Assembly (NCBI RefSeq): GCF_017916325.1
Contig: NC_090149.1
Span: 126,501 to 190,500, forward strand
Direction of reading: 5' to 3'
Length of the DNA stretch: 64,000 nt
Source: Leishmania martiniquensis
Taxonomy: Eukaryota; Euglenozoa; Kinetoplastea; Trypanosomatida; Trypanosomatidae
Within the stretch, counting starts at the first letter, position 1; each line of letters starts with the position of its first letter. A program made the translations under genes and the position numbers. Of the stretch, positions 1 through 9,445 are shown piece after piece. Below the pieces are notes generated by a model. The model had not been told where the DNA came from, did no database searches, and saw only the letters and a program-made list of their open reading frames with translations.

Positions 1-112
1 CGGTGAGCACATATATATAAGGGGGGGCATACGGGTCGGCTCGAATGGGTTTGTATGGTACCATTCTGTATTCGTGTTGTACCAACGGAGCGCATTGTTA
101 ACCTGCGCGCAC

Positions 113-133
113 CTGTGTGTGTGTGTGTGTGTG
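113..133. repeat. (TG)n microsatellite
   Basis: Uninterrupted TG dinucleotide run. Such tracts are typical of Leishmania-type spacers and recur through the window. Confidence 0.9.
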
Positions 134-371
134 CAGTGCGAGGGGGGGGGGCAGTATCATTCAGGACCGTAGCTATCTAGCACACGTAGGCGCATCAGGC
201 CCGCCCACCCGTCTGCCATCTCCACCCCACCCCACCCCGCCCACATTTGTTTTTGCTGTAAAAGTTGAAGCGGAGATCGCGAAGCGGACCAAAGGTATTC
301 ACAGGAGGATAAGCGGCACTGTCGACGTGGTAACACCTCTCTTGCACGTGTCGGTGCCACACATGCACACA

Positions 372-389
372 AACACACACACACACACA
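372..389. repeat. (AC)n microsatellite
   Basis: Uninterrupted AC dinucleotide run in the left spacer. Confidence 0.9.
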
Positions 390-1538
390 GGTGCGCGCAC
401 CTTACTGCCTTCCGGTTTGTGGGACAGGGGGGAGGGAGAGAGGGGAGAAGCGGCTGTCGCCGACGCCAGCTCTCCCGCGCATTTATCTGCGCGCGTTTCG
501 CTTTGCTTCTGCAAGACGTGCCACCTTCCCGTCGAGCGCCATAAATAGTCTTTGGTGAGCAGGTCCCACCCCTTTGCGTCTCTCTCTCTTGCATGCCATC
601 GGCTGGCCGTCACACGTAGAGCCGCATGTGAGCTTACCCTTCTCGTCACGAGCCGGTGACGCTGCAGCCCGCATTTCAGTGCTGCAGACGATACCAACCC
701 CCCCCCTCTCATCCCCTCTCTCGCTCTCTTGCTCTCTACCTTATTCACACCCCACACACACACACGCACATAAACGAAAGCGAGTCATACCGAAGTAGCC
801 GCCAACGCAGCGGTTGAAAAGAGGGCGTCGCCTGGAGGCGGTGAAGCAGCAGTGGCAAGCGGCCTGTCCTTTCCCATGAGCGCCAATGCCAGTTGCTTGT
901 CCGAACCTACTTCCGCCTCTTTCTCTTCTTCGTCTCTCTGGTGAGTAGGTTGTGTCGCTCATATTTTTTTCCACACTCGCTCTCAACGTCGCCCCGTTGT
1001 CATGTGCGAACCCACCTCGCCTCGGCGACGACCGTTTACCCCCCACTACCGGTACCACAACGCCCTCACATCTGCAGGCATCTGAAGAGAGACGAGCGAG
1101 GAAGCTCACGCTTCTGTGAGGTAGGCGCCTGCACGGCGCGCATCATCCCCCGTCTCATCTTGGCGCGCTCTGCCTGGTGCACACTAGCACGCGCACCACG
1201 AAGAGTGTGCGAGAGGAAGCGGGCACGGGGAGAACCATATCGGCGCGATCAGCGGCAGGCGGAACCCATTGAAGCACGGCTCGCCCCACCCGTAGATCTG
1301 TCCTCCAGGAGGTAGGACGGAGCACCCAACCCCGCTGGATTCGCGCACGGTCTTCGTCCCGATTCTCGAGCCCATGTCAGTGATGGGCTTCTTCGTGGCT
1401 GTCAGAGCAGATGGGGGGCTTAGGGAAGTCTCTAGATGTTAGCAGGTATCTCGGCTGGCGCAGCGCAACAGCCTCAGCAGCCCAGCCGAAACGCAAGCGT
1501 GTTGCGGCAAAGCAGTTGATGGTGTGAGGGACGGAAAG

Positions 1539-3028
1539 ATGCCCAGCACGCCGCCTAACGACTTCTCCCTCACTCCTCTTAGTGGCTCACCTCGACGTGG
1601 AGCTTTTGTATCTCCCGCGGCAGGCACACTCAGGCCTTCTCTCGCCTGCCGCGCTCCTTAACGGGCATTGCGGCCGAGGCGGCCGCCCTTGATGCCGACT
1701 CAGGAACCGGCGTCCTCATCGGGGAGCGCCCTATCGGTACTTCATCAGGGAAGCCACGAACCTGACAAGCTCTACTGGGCAAGACTCGCGCACAAACGCC
1801 TGGAAGGGGGGCGGAATGGCAAGCTTGGGGCTCTCCATCGCCCGAGAGCGAAGTCAACCCACCTCTCTGCGCGAGCCACAGAAGCTCCCAGTCCACGGCG
1901 GCGACGCGCACGGCATCCGCGGAGAGCGCCGTCAGCTCTTTTCGTCACGTGACTTTTTCCGCAGCAGGCCGTCTACAGCGCCAGGGCATGCCGCTGAGGA
2001 GGAGGATGGGCATTGCCGGTGGAAGCGGGGATAGGGGTGTGATGGCGAGCTGTCCACATTCGCGTTGAAGGCTTCGAAAACTGCCCTGTCATGATTCTGT
2101 CGAGCGCACGACGAGGTGCGCCCTTCTCGCCTCATGCATCGCGACGACACTCGGCGCCAGCACCCCTCTCCACACACACACACACCAACGGATACGTGAA
2201 GATGAACCTTGCGCAGGTGCCGAAGCGGCAACGGTGGCCCCTACGCACCATCGCCTACTGCCCTAGAGGAGCATCGAGGACGACTCTCAATGCCCTCTCC
2301 GCTGAGTTCAAGATGAAGCAAAACTTAACGGCCGCCGTAGCGGCCTCGGTAGTGCGTGCCTCGGGCGCCTATGCCTCTGGAGAGGGGCCGTGCGCAGCGG
2401 CATGCCCACACTCTACGCCTGCTGTGCAAGCATGACGCCCGCGGCCGGCACACAGGCGTGCGAAGCCCAGTTGGAATGAAAGTTGTCATGCACCAGGGCG
2501 CCTGCCGCGCTGCTTGTGATGGAGGTAGCTGTTCAGCCCCGTGCCCCGTGCCGCGGGTTCCTCTGAGGGTAGGGGTAAGCACACGTGTACTGTGTGACAT
2601 CACCTCAGCTGGGCTCCTGCTTTGGGGAGGGAAGGAAGTATCGAATGGGTCGGGGGGATGAGAGGGGGGAGAGCCGTCCGCGTTGGTGGCGAAAATGGCC
2701 ACGCCGCCGGTAGCCTCTGAAGCCTGCCGGCTCTCCTCCGCACGCCTCTCTACCTGGCCCGCCATGATGTCAGCTGAGCCGCGCGAGCCTTTCCCCTCTC
2801 TCTTTGTTGAACGCTGGTCACGTTGCTGTTGTTCGGTGTCCTTCCCTGGAGCTGATTTCGTGTGCTCGCGCTTGCGGCAAGTCATGCACCACACGGATAC
2901 CCCTTCTGTTGCATGACGGCTTCCCCTCTGGCGTTTCCGTGCGGCTCTTCATCATCGACTCCGAAGATGCGCTCGCGCGCCGCCGCGTCGCCCTCATTCA
3001 CTTGCTTGTCGAAGGCAAGATAAAGTGA
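1539..3028 (+). pseudogene. decayed coding-like island, family not identified
   Basis: An ATG at 1539 opens a short frame of about 40 residues (begins MPSTPPNDFSLTPL, Pro/Ser-rich) that stops near 1660. Protein-like stretches then continue in shifted frames: an Ala/Asp-rich segment around 1664-1765, a frame with DKLYWARLAHKRLEGG near 1770-1815, a long frame at 2091-2435 with LNALSAEFKMKQNLTAAV, and a terminal segment with SVRLFIIDSEDALARRRV ending at 3028. Stops and frame changes separate every piece, so no intact product can be made. This is what a decayed gene or a degenerate retroposon (the DIRE/SIDER families of Leishmania) would look like. I recognise no family, and the boundaries are approximate. 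Confidence 0.35.
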
Positions 3029-4531
3029 CGGGGTGGGGAGCGGTGGCTGACTGCGCGTGTCTTTTCACTGCCTCGCCTCCCTCGTCGCTCTTCGTTTTTA
3101 TTTGTGTCGTTTTACCCAACCGCACCGTTGGCGTGCGTCGGCTCTCTTCGGTGTACAGAGCCTCAGCGGACGCTGGGGTGCGCTGCATGCGTCGTTGCGT
3201 GTATGAAGAGGAGGAGGACGGGGGGGTACGGCTCTCTCTCCCTGTATAGAGAGAGAGAGATGCGCACATGTGAATGTGCGGCTCGTTCCTGCATCGCCCC
3301 ACCCCCTCTCTCCCTCCACTCCTCGCCTTCTCACATTCTCCCAGACATTTCTGTGATGGTACAGCAGCAGTGCTCATTGCGGCGGCGGCGGCGGAGGAGC
3401 GGAGGGCGCTCTCGTCCTGCCGTGGCACAGCTCCCTTTTGTCGCCCTCGGCGTGGGAACCGTTGGAGAAGGGGCCGCAGCAATCGCCGGGCGTGCTCCTT
3501 AGCTCTCGGCTCATCCTTGTGCGCGCACGTTCCTTGCAGCCTCCCTGGCCCACCCCTCCCCCTTTTATCACCGATGGGTGAACAACACTGCTGTACATGG
3601 CTCACCGTCACCCCCATTCTGTCCCTCTGCGTGTGTGTGTGTGTGGAGAGGAAGTGAAGGAGTGCTCCAGTAACGTTCTGCTGCATACAACGAATCTGTC
3701 GAGCATCATGCACATCGCAAGCACGCAGGGCGCTCTGCTACACCAATAAGAGATTGCAATTCGTAGTGTGTGCGTGTATAGGTATGCGTTGACGCGTGCC
3801 TGTGTGCCGGGGAAGGAACGGTGCGCATTGCTGGCCGTTGCCTAACGCTCCCACCCTTTTACCACTTGCGCATGGTGTCTGTTGTGTCGCCTCGCCATCG
3901 TCATCGCTTTTTCTCGTTGTCCGCCACCCTTCACCCTACATGCATGCACACATCTACACGTACATGTGCATGTGCTCCCGCCGGCAGTCGAATACACCTC
4001 TCTGCCTCTTACGCACTCTAGCCTGCCCACGTCATTGGTCACATCCCCTCTTCGGATCGCTCATCATTCACTGCTGGCAAGCGTCGCTTTTGTGTATCTG
4101 TACAATTTTCTTGCCGCCGCTGCTGGCCTGATCGACGACTCCTTCCCGCCACTCGCACCGCGCAGCTACCGCCTTGCCCACCCCTCCCCCTTCTCCCTTC
4201 TCCCCTGCCCCCTTCCCGTTGCTGGTGATCTCCTCAGGGTGTGCAAACGAAAAGCGCCCTCCCCCCTCACCCCCTTTCCCCCACCACCACCACCACTCAC
4301 ACGCGCCGAGAGCCAACAGCAGCCGTCCGCCGTCCCTCACCCCTCCCCGAGGAAAGTCACTGTGTCGTCACTCGCCGGTGCCCAAGAACAAAAAAAAGGG
4401 ATATCTGTGCACAGATCCCTCGAGAGCACGATACACGCGTGTCACAAGCGCCCACGCTCACGCGCAGGCACTTCAAGTTTCGCTTCGCACACCATCACGC
4501 ACCGTGCACCATACGCACTCGGAGAAGAGCG
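3029..4531. other. spacer upstream of the MATH-like gene
   Basis: Non-coding. It carries a GT run near 3634-3645 and a strong C/T-rich stretch from about 4160 to 4350, which is the likely polypyrimidine tract for trans-splicing of the gene starting at 4532. Candidate acceptor AGs follow the tract near 4350. A longer open frame runs back to 4241 through this tract and is not credible protein. Confidence 0.6.
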
Positions 4532-5461
4532 ATGGGCCTCTTCGGCAAAACGCGCGCCGGCTCCTTCGAGGCCACGGACGGCTCGGGGCGCCGTTTCGTC
4601 TGGAAGATTCCCCATTTCTCGAGCTACGAGGTCGGCACCACCCTCGACAGCGACAATGTCATCTGCTCCTTCAAGATAAAGTTTCACCTGCACATGAATC
4701 TGAGCAGTGACGGTGCCGTCGGCCTCTATGTCCACTACAAGAGGCCACCAATCCCGAAGTACTCGTACTACTTCATGAACACAAAGGAGGAGATGATGCG
4801 CCAGCAGACGGCCCACACCATTCCCACAGACTCGGAGCGCTGCGGCCACTGGAATGTGTGCAGGCACCAGGACATCTGCGACTTCATCGGTGAGAGCGAC
4901 ACGCTGCTGGTGCAGTTTATTTTCGATAACGACACTATCCTTGTGGAGCACTTCCTGGAGAAGAACGCCGTCTCCGTCACGTGGAAGATCCCAGAGCTGG
5001 AGACACAGAACCTCTCCCCCTACTCCTCCCCCGGCTTCCTGGTGGACAACTTGGCGCTCGTGATACGGCTCGACACGAAGCGCGATACCACCGATGCGAT
5101 GGTCAAGTACTGCCACGACGGCGTGGCGGCGTACGTCATCTTTCTCTTCTGTCGCAAGGGCAAGACCCCGCCGCACAGCATTGAGCTTGTGGACGCCTCT
5201 GGCAACGCCTACCATCGCGTAGAGAGCACTGACGGCTCGACGGTGACGGCGGTCGTAGACCGCTGGTTGGTCATGAAAAACATGGCAAACTGTGGCTTCC
5301 TCTGTGTGAGGCTCAACTTCTTTGCTGGTGGCAACCCCTTACAGTCGCTAAACGCGCTTGGCGAATTCGGCAACAGCGCGGCATCGCAGCCACCCGCTGA
5401 GAGCAGTCGAACGGTTGAGATCGGCGACAAGAAGGAGGTGTACAACGTTGTGGATGATTAG
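4532..5461 (+). CDS. double MATH-like domain protein (conserved hypothetical)
   Basis: The predicted protein has 309 residues. Two segments look like tandem MATH/TRAF-type beta-sandwich repeats. The first, roughly residues 20-130, opens with RRFVWKIPHFSSY and contains GHWNVCRHQDICDF followed by DTLLVQFIFDND. The second, roughly 147-265, opens with VTWKIPEL and ends with CGFLCVRLNFF. The recurrent 'WKI' strand and the hydrophobic alternation are the basis for the call. MATH domains usually bind peptides or assemble adaptor complexes, often with BTB or protease partners, but no partner domain is present and the C-terminus is short and polar. I start at ATG 4532 because the frame upstream is a translated splice-acceptor region. 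The domain assignment comes from pattern only, so a lectin-like sandwich remains possible. No signal peptide or membrane span is evident. Confidence 0.75.
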   Translation: MGLFGKTRAGSFEATDGSGRRFVWKIPHFSSYEVGTTLDSDNVICSFKIKFHLHMNLSSDGAVGLYVHYKRPPIPKYSYYFMNTKEEMMRQQTAHTIPTDSERCGHWNVCRHQDICDFIGESDTLLVQFIFDNDTILVEHFLEKNAVSVTWKIPELETQNLSPYSSPGFLVDNLALVIRLDTKRDTTDAMVKYCHDGVAAYVIFLFCRKGKTPPHSIELVDASGNAYHRVESTDGSTVTAVVDRWLVMKNMANCGFLCVRLNFFAGGNPLQSLNALGEFGNSAASQPPAESSRTVEIGDKKEVYNVVDD

Positions 5462-6768
5462 AAATGGAGGTGAAGGCCTGACAGGTGCCGGGAGGGGGGA
5501 GGGGGGAAGGAGTGGTCCTCGCACTTCGCGCCGCGCGTGCAGTGGACGCGGCAGCGTTGTGCTCTTCACTCTCCCATCCGCATCTTCATATGCTGCAGTC
5601 TGCACGTACATGCGGAGGTGTGTTGGCCCAGCTGCGCTCGAACGTTCTCAAGTGAAGGCTTGTGTCGATGGTGTCAGTGGGTCAGAGAGAGGGGGGAAGA
5701 GCGAAGTGAAGACGCAGATACTATGACAGCACTTGAGCATGCGAAAGGGACGCACGCAAGAGAGAGAGGTGCCTCTATATGCACAAGCATAGGCGCATAC
5801 ACTCAGGAGTGGCGGATGGAGGGAAGAAAAATGGAAAAGGAGCAGTTGGGGGGGAGGGGGGAAGCGGAGGAGAGAGACGGGCATCGGTCTTGGGAGCCCC
5901 CACGCCACTTCTCAACTTCCCCTCCCCCCTCTCGCGGCACAAGCGCACAGATGCGTCTCTGCTCTCTCTCTCTCGTTTGTTTTCTTCTTTTCACCGCTTA
6001 TCTTTCAATGCTATCGCCTGGCATCACGGCGTGTCGCCCTCCCTCCCTCTCTCCCTGTGTGTTGTATGCCCTTCCTTCTCTCTGCACCCCCTCCCCTCCT
6101 CTTCCCGGCACTGTGTACAGCTCGCTCCGTTTCGTTGTCTCACTGTGGATTACTCCCCTGCCACCTTGCCAACCCTCTCCCTCCCTCTCGCTCGCTCTCT
6201 CCCCGTCACGTTTGCCATTCCTGTGCTTACCCACACCCCCTCGGCCACCCCCCACCGTCTCTCTCTCTCTTATACGCGATCCGATGCCGCACCGACGTAT
6301 ATGTTTGCGGGTAAAGGGGAAGGGAGGCGGCCATATGGGCCCCTCCTCTCTCCCCCTCGCCTTTTTGGTACGCTCCTGCCCGTCCCGCGTCGACGTTGAG
6401 GCTCACCGCCTCCGAAGCGCCCTCGAGCTGGGAGGTGGTGCTTGCCCTTCCTGTGCCTGCTGCCCTTCTCCTCCGTCCTCTTTTTCGGCGTTATGCTTCG
6501 CCGCCTTTGCTTTTCCTGTGTCGCTGTGGCGCGAGTGGCGGGGGGGGCGAAAGCGGGACGATTCCTCATCGAGGGCGGAGGGCGTCCACGGCACCGCCTC
6601 GTCCCCTGCTTTCCCTTTACTACGTCACCCCTACTACGGTGTTTTGGTGATCGTACGCTCACTCTTCCCTCTCTCATGGGCACGCCGTGGATAGTAGTGT
6701 GAATGGGCGGTACGCCGTCTGTTTCTTTGTTTGGTCCAGCTGCTCCACCTCTCTGTCGTGCTCCGACA

Positions 6769-6806
6769 CTCCCTCCATCCCTCTATGCAGAGAGGGATGG
6801 AGGGAG
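6769..6806. repeat. 16-bp perfect hairpin
   Basis: The arms are 6769-6784 and 6791-6806, exact reverse complements, with a 6-nt loop ATGCAG. The stem is pyrimidine-rich on the left and purine-rich on the right. It lies in what should be the 3' untranslated or intergenic part of the upstream transcript. Confidence 0.8.
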
Positions 6807-7136
6807 AGACATGGCGGTGATTCGTCGAGTCCTTCCTGACGAGTTCTTTTCACCTTCTCACTGTAATCTGTGCGCGTGTTGTTGACATTTATGTGTTTGT
6901 GCACCCCCTCACCCACCCCGATCGACGTCTGTAAGTGTCCTCTTCAGTTTTCCGTTATCCCCCCCCCGGCGGACGAGGGCGAGAGGGCCGCCGACGTCAA
7001 GCAGCCCCTCTCTCCCCTTCATCCAGCGCCTCTGCCGAGCCACCTCGGGTGGCGACACGGTCAGGCACCTGCGGCAGTGGGCACGCCTATATCACTCACA
7101 TGATGGGCAAAGGTCCCACGTCACACCAATGCGCCC

Positions 7137-7388
7137 CCGCCCTGCCCACACAGCCCCTCCCCCACTGGCTTGGGGGCGCCCGCGCCACACCATGGGAGCC
7201 CTGCTCCACGAGGCGATCGGGCACCACGATGGGTGCGGCTGTGAGGCGACCCGCGGCGCGGATGTGCGCGGAGCTTGGAAGCAGAGGCCGCGTCGAGATG
7301 GCCGAGCCTGTGTGCTGCTTTAGCGAGCGTGTCTCCGCAACCGCGTCGCACCGCGCCATGTGGGGGAGGGGCTGTGTGGGCAGGGCGG
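7137..7388. repeat. 29-bp perfect inverted repeat around a 194-bp centre
   Basis: Positions 7137-7165 and 7360-7388 are exact reverse complements, read base by base. The arm is CCGCCCTGCCCACACAGCC followed by ten further bases. The centre (7166-7359) is GC-rich with no recognisable gene. Possible readings are a mobile-element remnant, a structured 3'UTR, or a hairpin RNA precursor. Confidence 0.8.
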
Positions 7389-8197
7389 GGGGCCGAGCGG
7401 CGTTCGGCTGACGTCGTGAGGCAGAGAGCGGGGAGACGCCGGGGCCATAGGCGAAGCAAAAAAAAAAGGCTGATGTGTTTTTTTTCATACGCTCGAGTGC
7501 TGTCTGACCCTTTCGGTTTGTCCTCCTTCCCCCTTCCCCCCCTCCGCCTCTCTGTCTGTCTTTCCTCAAAGCTCCCCTCCAATGGGGTGACGACGTCATC
7601 GCGAAGAAGCGGTGACAGAGAACGTAGTGGAAGGGCAGCAGAGAGTGTTTCTCTCGTGCGTGCGTTGGCGCGTCTGTGTCTGCCTGTGATCGGGGCACGG
7701 GAGGCAGCGGGAGTGGGAGGGGGGAAGGAGACTGCCTCGATGCAGCGGCGCTGCGAAGCAAAGACAACAGCAAAGGATGGTGAGGTCAGTGGGGGGAGGG
7801 GGGTATAGCCGCCCTCTTCAAGGGAGGCAGGCGAAGCACTGCGGCGACAGAGACTTTGCTGAAAGTTTTCCCGTAAGCTTGCGAGAGAGCGCAAGGAATT
7901 CTGCGTTGGTATGGGTGGGTCGGTGTGTGTCCGCATGCAGAGGTGGAGGTGTGAGGGCGTCGTGGGGTTGAAAGGATGCGCCCTCTCGAGCTCCCACGCT
8001 TTTGGGCAGCCGAGAAGCTCCCGTTGCCCGACTATCATGGACGCCTTTTTCGCCACATCTCTCTGCCGCATGCACACTCACTCAGCGTGCGCTGCTTGGC
8101 GAAAGGTGCCTCGGTGCACCGGCCATGCCTGCGCAGAGCGCCTCCCGTATCCTCCCTCCTCCTCCAACATCACACCCCTTTCTCTTCCTTCCTCTCA

Positions 8198-8199
8198 AG
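8198..8199 (+). promoter_or_regulatory. predicted spliced-leader acceptor for the gene at 8320
   Basis: First AG after the pyrimidine tract at about 8150-8195, giving a predicted 5' leader of about 120 nt before ATG 8320. Confidence 0.5.
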
Positions 8200-8319
8200 C
8201 CATCGCCTCGCATGCGTGTGATTGCCCGTATGGGACTGTGTGCACACGCGCGTGCCCGCAAGCATTCGTGTCCCACAGCAGCACTGAGCCGTGGATATCC
8301 ATCGAAGTAGCACTCACTC

Positions 8320-8904
8320 ATGTCGTCGATGACGGCCCCACGAGATGCCGCTGTTCTCGCAGCACTGGAGCGGCTGGAGGTGGTGCGTGAGCGTCTTCAC
8401 GATACCCTTCGCGAGGCCGCCTTCAGCTTTACGAATGCGCAGCGGGAGGAAGAGCAGACACGGGGCCGCCTTATTTCCTTTGAGGCGGTGCCCACGGCGC
8501 AAGGCACTCTTGAAGCTCTCGTGTCTCTCACCTGGAAGCCGACGCACGCCTCGGTGAGCGACTCTGTGGAGGCCCCCTGTGGTGACAGCGATGAAGCTGC
8601 GTTGGTCGGTGACAACAGCTTTGTGTGGGAGGTGGCTCTCGTGAAAGGCAAGCGCAGAAGAACGCAGCAGTCTGCAGCAGCGACGTCACCCCCGGCATCT
8701 CTGGCACCCGACTCTGCCGAAGAAGCGATTCGTTCTCCTCCAGACCCGATTTACTATCTTAGTGAGCACCCCTCCAGTGCCTTGCGAGAGTGCCAGGAAG
8801 CGTACAGACGTGTGTTGCACTGCGCCGTTGAAACGGTGAATGCTCAGCAGTGCGCGCTGGCGGCAGCGGCGGCCATGACGACGCCAAGTGCACATCAGCT
8901 GTAA
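8320..8904 (+). CDS. conserved-looking hypothetical protein, 194 residues
   Basis: I do not recognise this family. The N-terminal third is a charged amphipathic helix (residues about 8-50, containing LERLEVVRERLHDTLREA) with coiled-coil character. A Ser/Ala-rich middle carries a basic patch GKRRR near residue 110. The C-terminal part has PPDPIYYLSEHPSSALRECQ and then another helix ending in an Ala-rich tail. There is no signal peptide or membrane span. ATG 8320 is the first in-frame start and lies about 120 nt after a good splice acceptor; a second Met at codon 4 is an alternative. The helix-rich architecture suggests a small subunit of a larger assembly, but that is inference. It sits head-to-tail between the MATH-like gene and UTP25. 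Confidence 0.7.
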   Translation: MSSMTAPRDAAVLAALERLEVVRERLHDTLREAAFSFTNAQREEEQTRGRLISFEAVPTAQGTLEALVSLTWKPTHASVSDSVEAPCGDSDEAALVGDNSFVWEVALVKGKRRRTQQSAAATSPPASLAPDSAEEAIRSPPDPIYYLSEHPSSALRECQEAYRRVLHCAVETVNAQQCALAAAAAMTTPSAHQL

Positions 8905-9445
8905 GAACGTCCCTGTCGCTGTGCGTGCTGATTGAGAAGCGCGACGTAGGTTTGGGGGTCCCGGCATTTCTTTACCTGACAGCTTGTCGGCGTGAATGTG
9001 TGTGTGTGTGTGTACGCGCACGTGTGTATGGAGCAGATGCGGTCCCGATTTTCTCTTTCAGCGGACTCCGCCCACCGGTGCCTCGCGTAGGCGCACGTGC
9101 CCTTTCCCTTCGATAAGGAGGTGCAGAGAGTGGTGAAGATGCTAGATGGCCAACGCCTCTTACAATTCATTTTCGCCTGAGTGTGTGTGTGTGTGTGTGC
9201 GTACAAGTGGTGGGGAGGGGGGAGGGGGGCCATCGCCCGCTACGAGCCCTCCCTTTCTCCCTCTCCCCCCGTCATGCCTCCTCACCCTCTCACCCTTCCT
9301 CTCTCGCTCCCTCTCTCCCCCTCACTCGCTGGCATCCGGCATACCAATCTCCGCTGCACACACATGCACAGAGACAGACAGAGAGACACCATCAGTCACA
9401 CAAAGCGTTACGTCGCATCGAGAGCGGAGGGCAAAAGGCTGCCTG
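8905..9445. other. spacer with the UTP25 splice signals
   Basis: It contains (GT)n runs near 8999-9012 and 9181-9199, then a long C/T-rich tract at 9247-9356. Confidence 0.7.
9370..9371 (+). promoter_or_regulatory. predicted spliced-leader acceptor for UTP25
   Basis: The first AG downstream of the C/T tract at 9247-9356. It leaves a leader of about 75 nt before ATG 9446 and excludes the upstream in-frame ATG at 9146 from the mature mRNA. Confidence 0.65.

Larger units (their letters stand above)
1..1538. other. intergenic spacer, left edge of window
   Basis: I see no convincing gene here. The stretch holds simple repeats: (TG)n at 113-133 and (AC)n at 372-389. It also has pyrimidine-rich patches such as 691-760 that could serve as trans-splicing signals. 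Open frames exist on both strands, but they are rich in Cys-Val and Thr-His repeats translated from the microsatellites, with no recognisable domain. Confidence 0.6.
5462..8319. other. 2.9-kb spacer with two inverted repeats
   Basis: I see no gene. Most of 5950-6300 is C/T-rich. A 16-bp perfect inverted repeat lies at 6769-6806 and a 29-bp perfect inverted repeat pair at 7137-7165 and 7360-7388. The long frame at 5537-6694 is low-complexity Pro/Ser/Leu and Arg/Gly sequence with no domain. A polypyrimidine tract at about 8150-8195, with AG at 8198-8199, suits trans-splicing of the gene at 8320. Confidence 0.6.

Noticed and set aside
5537..6694. A 385-codon open frame on the plus strand
   Set aside because: Low-complexity Pro/Ser/Leu translation of a C/T-rich spacer, with no domain and no conserved-looking segment.
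9146..9445. N-terminal extension of UTP25 by 100 codons
   Set aside because: The frame runs through a (GT)n tract and a polypyrimidine tract and lies upstream of the best splice acceptor at 9370-9371.
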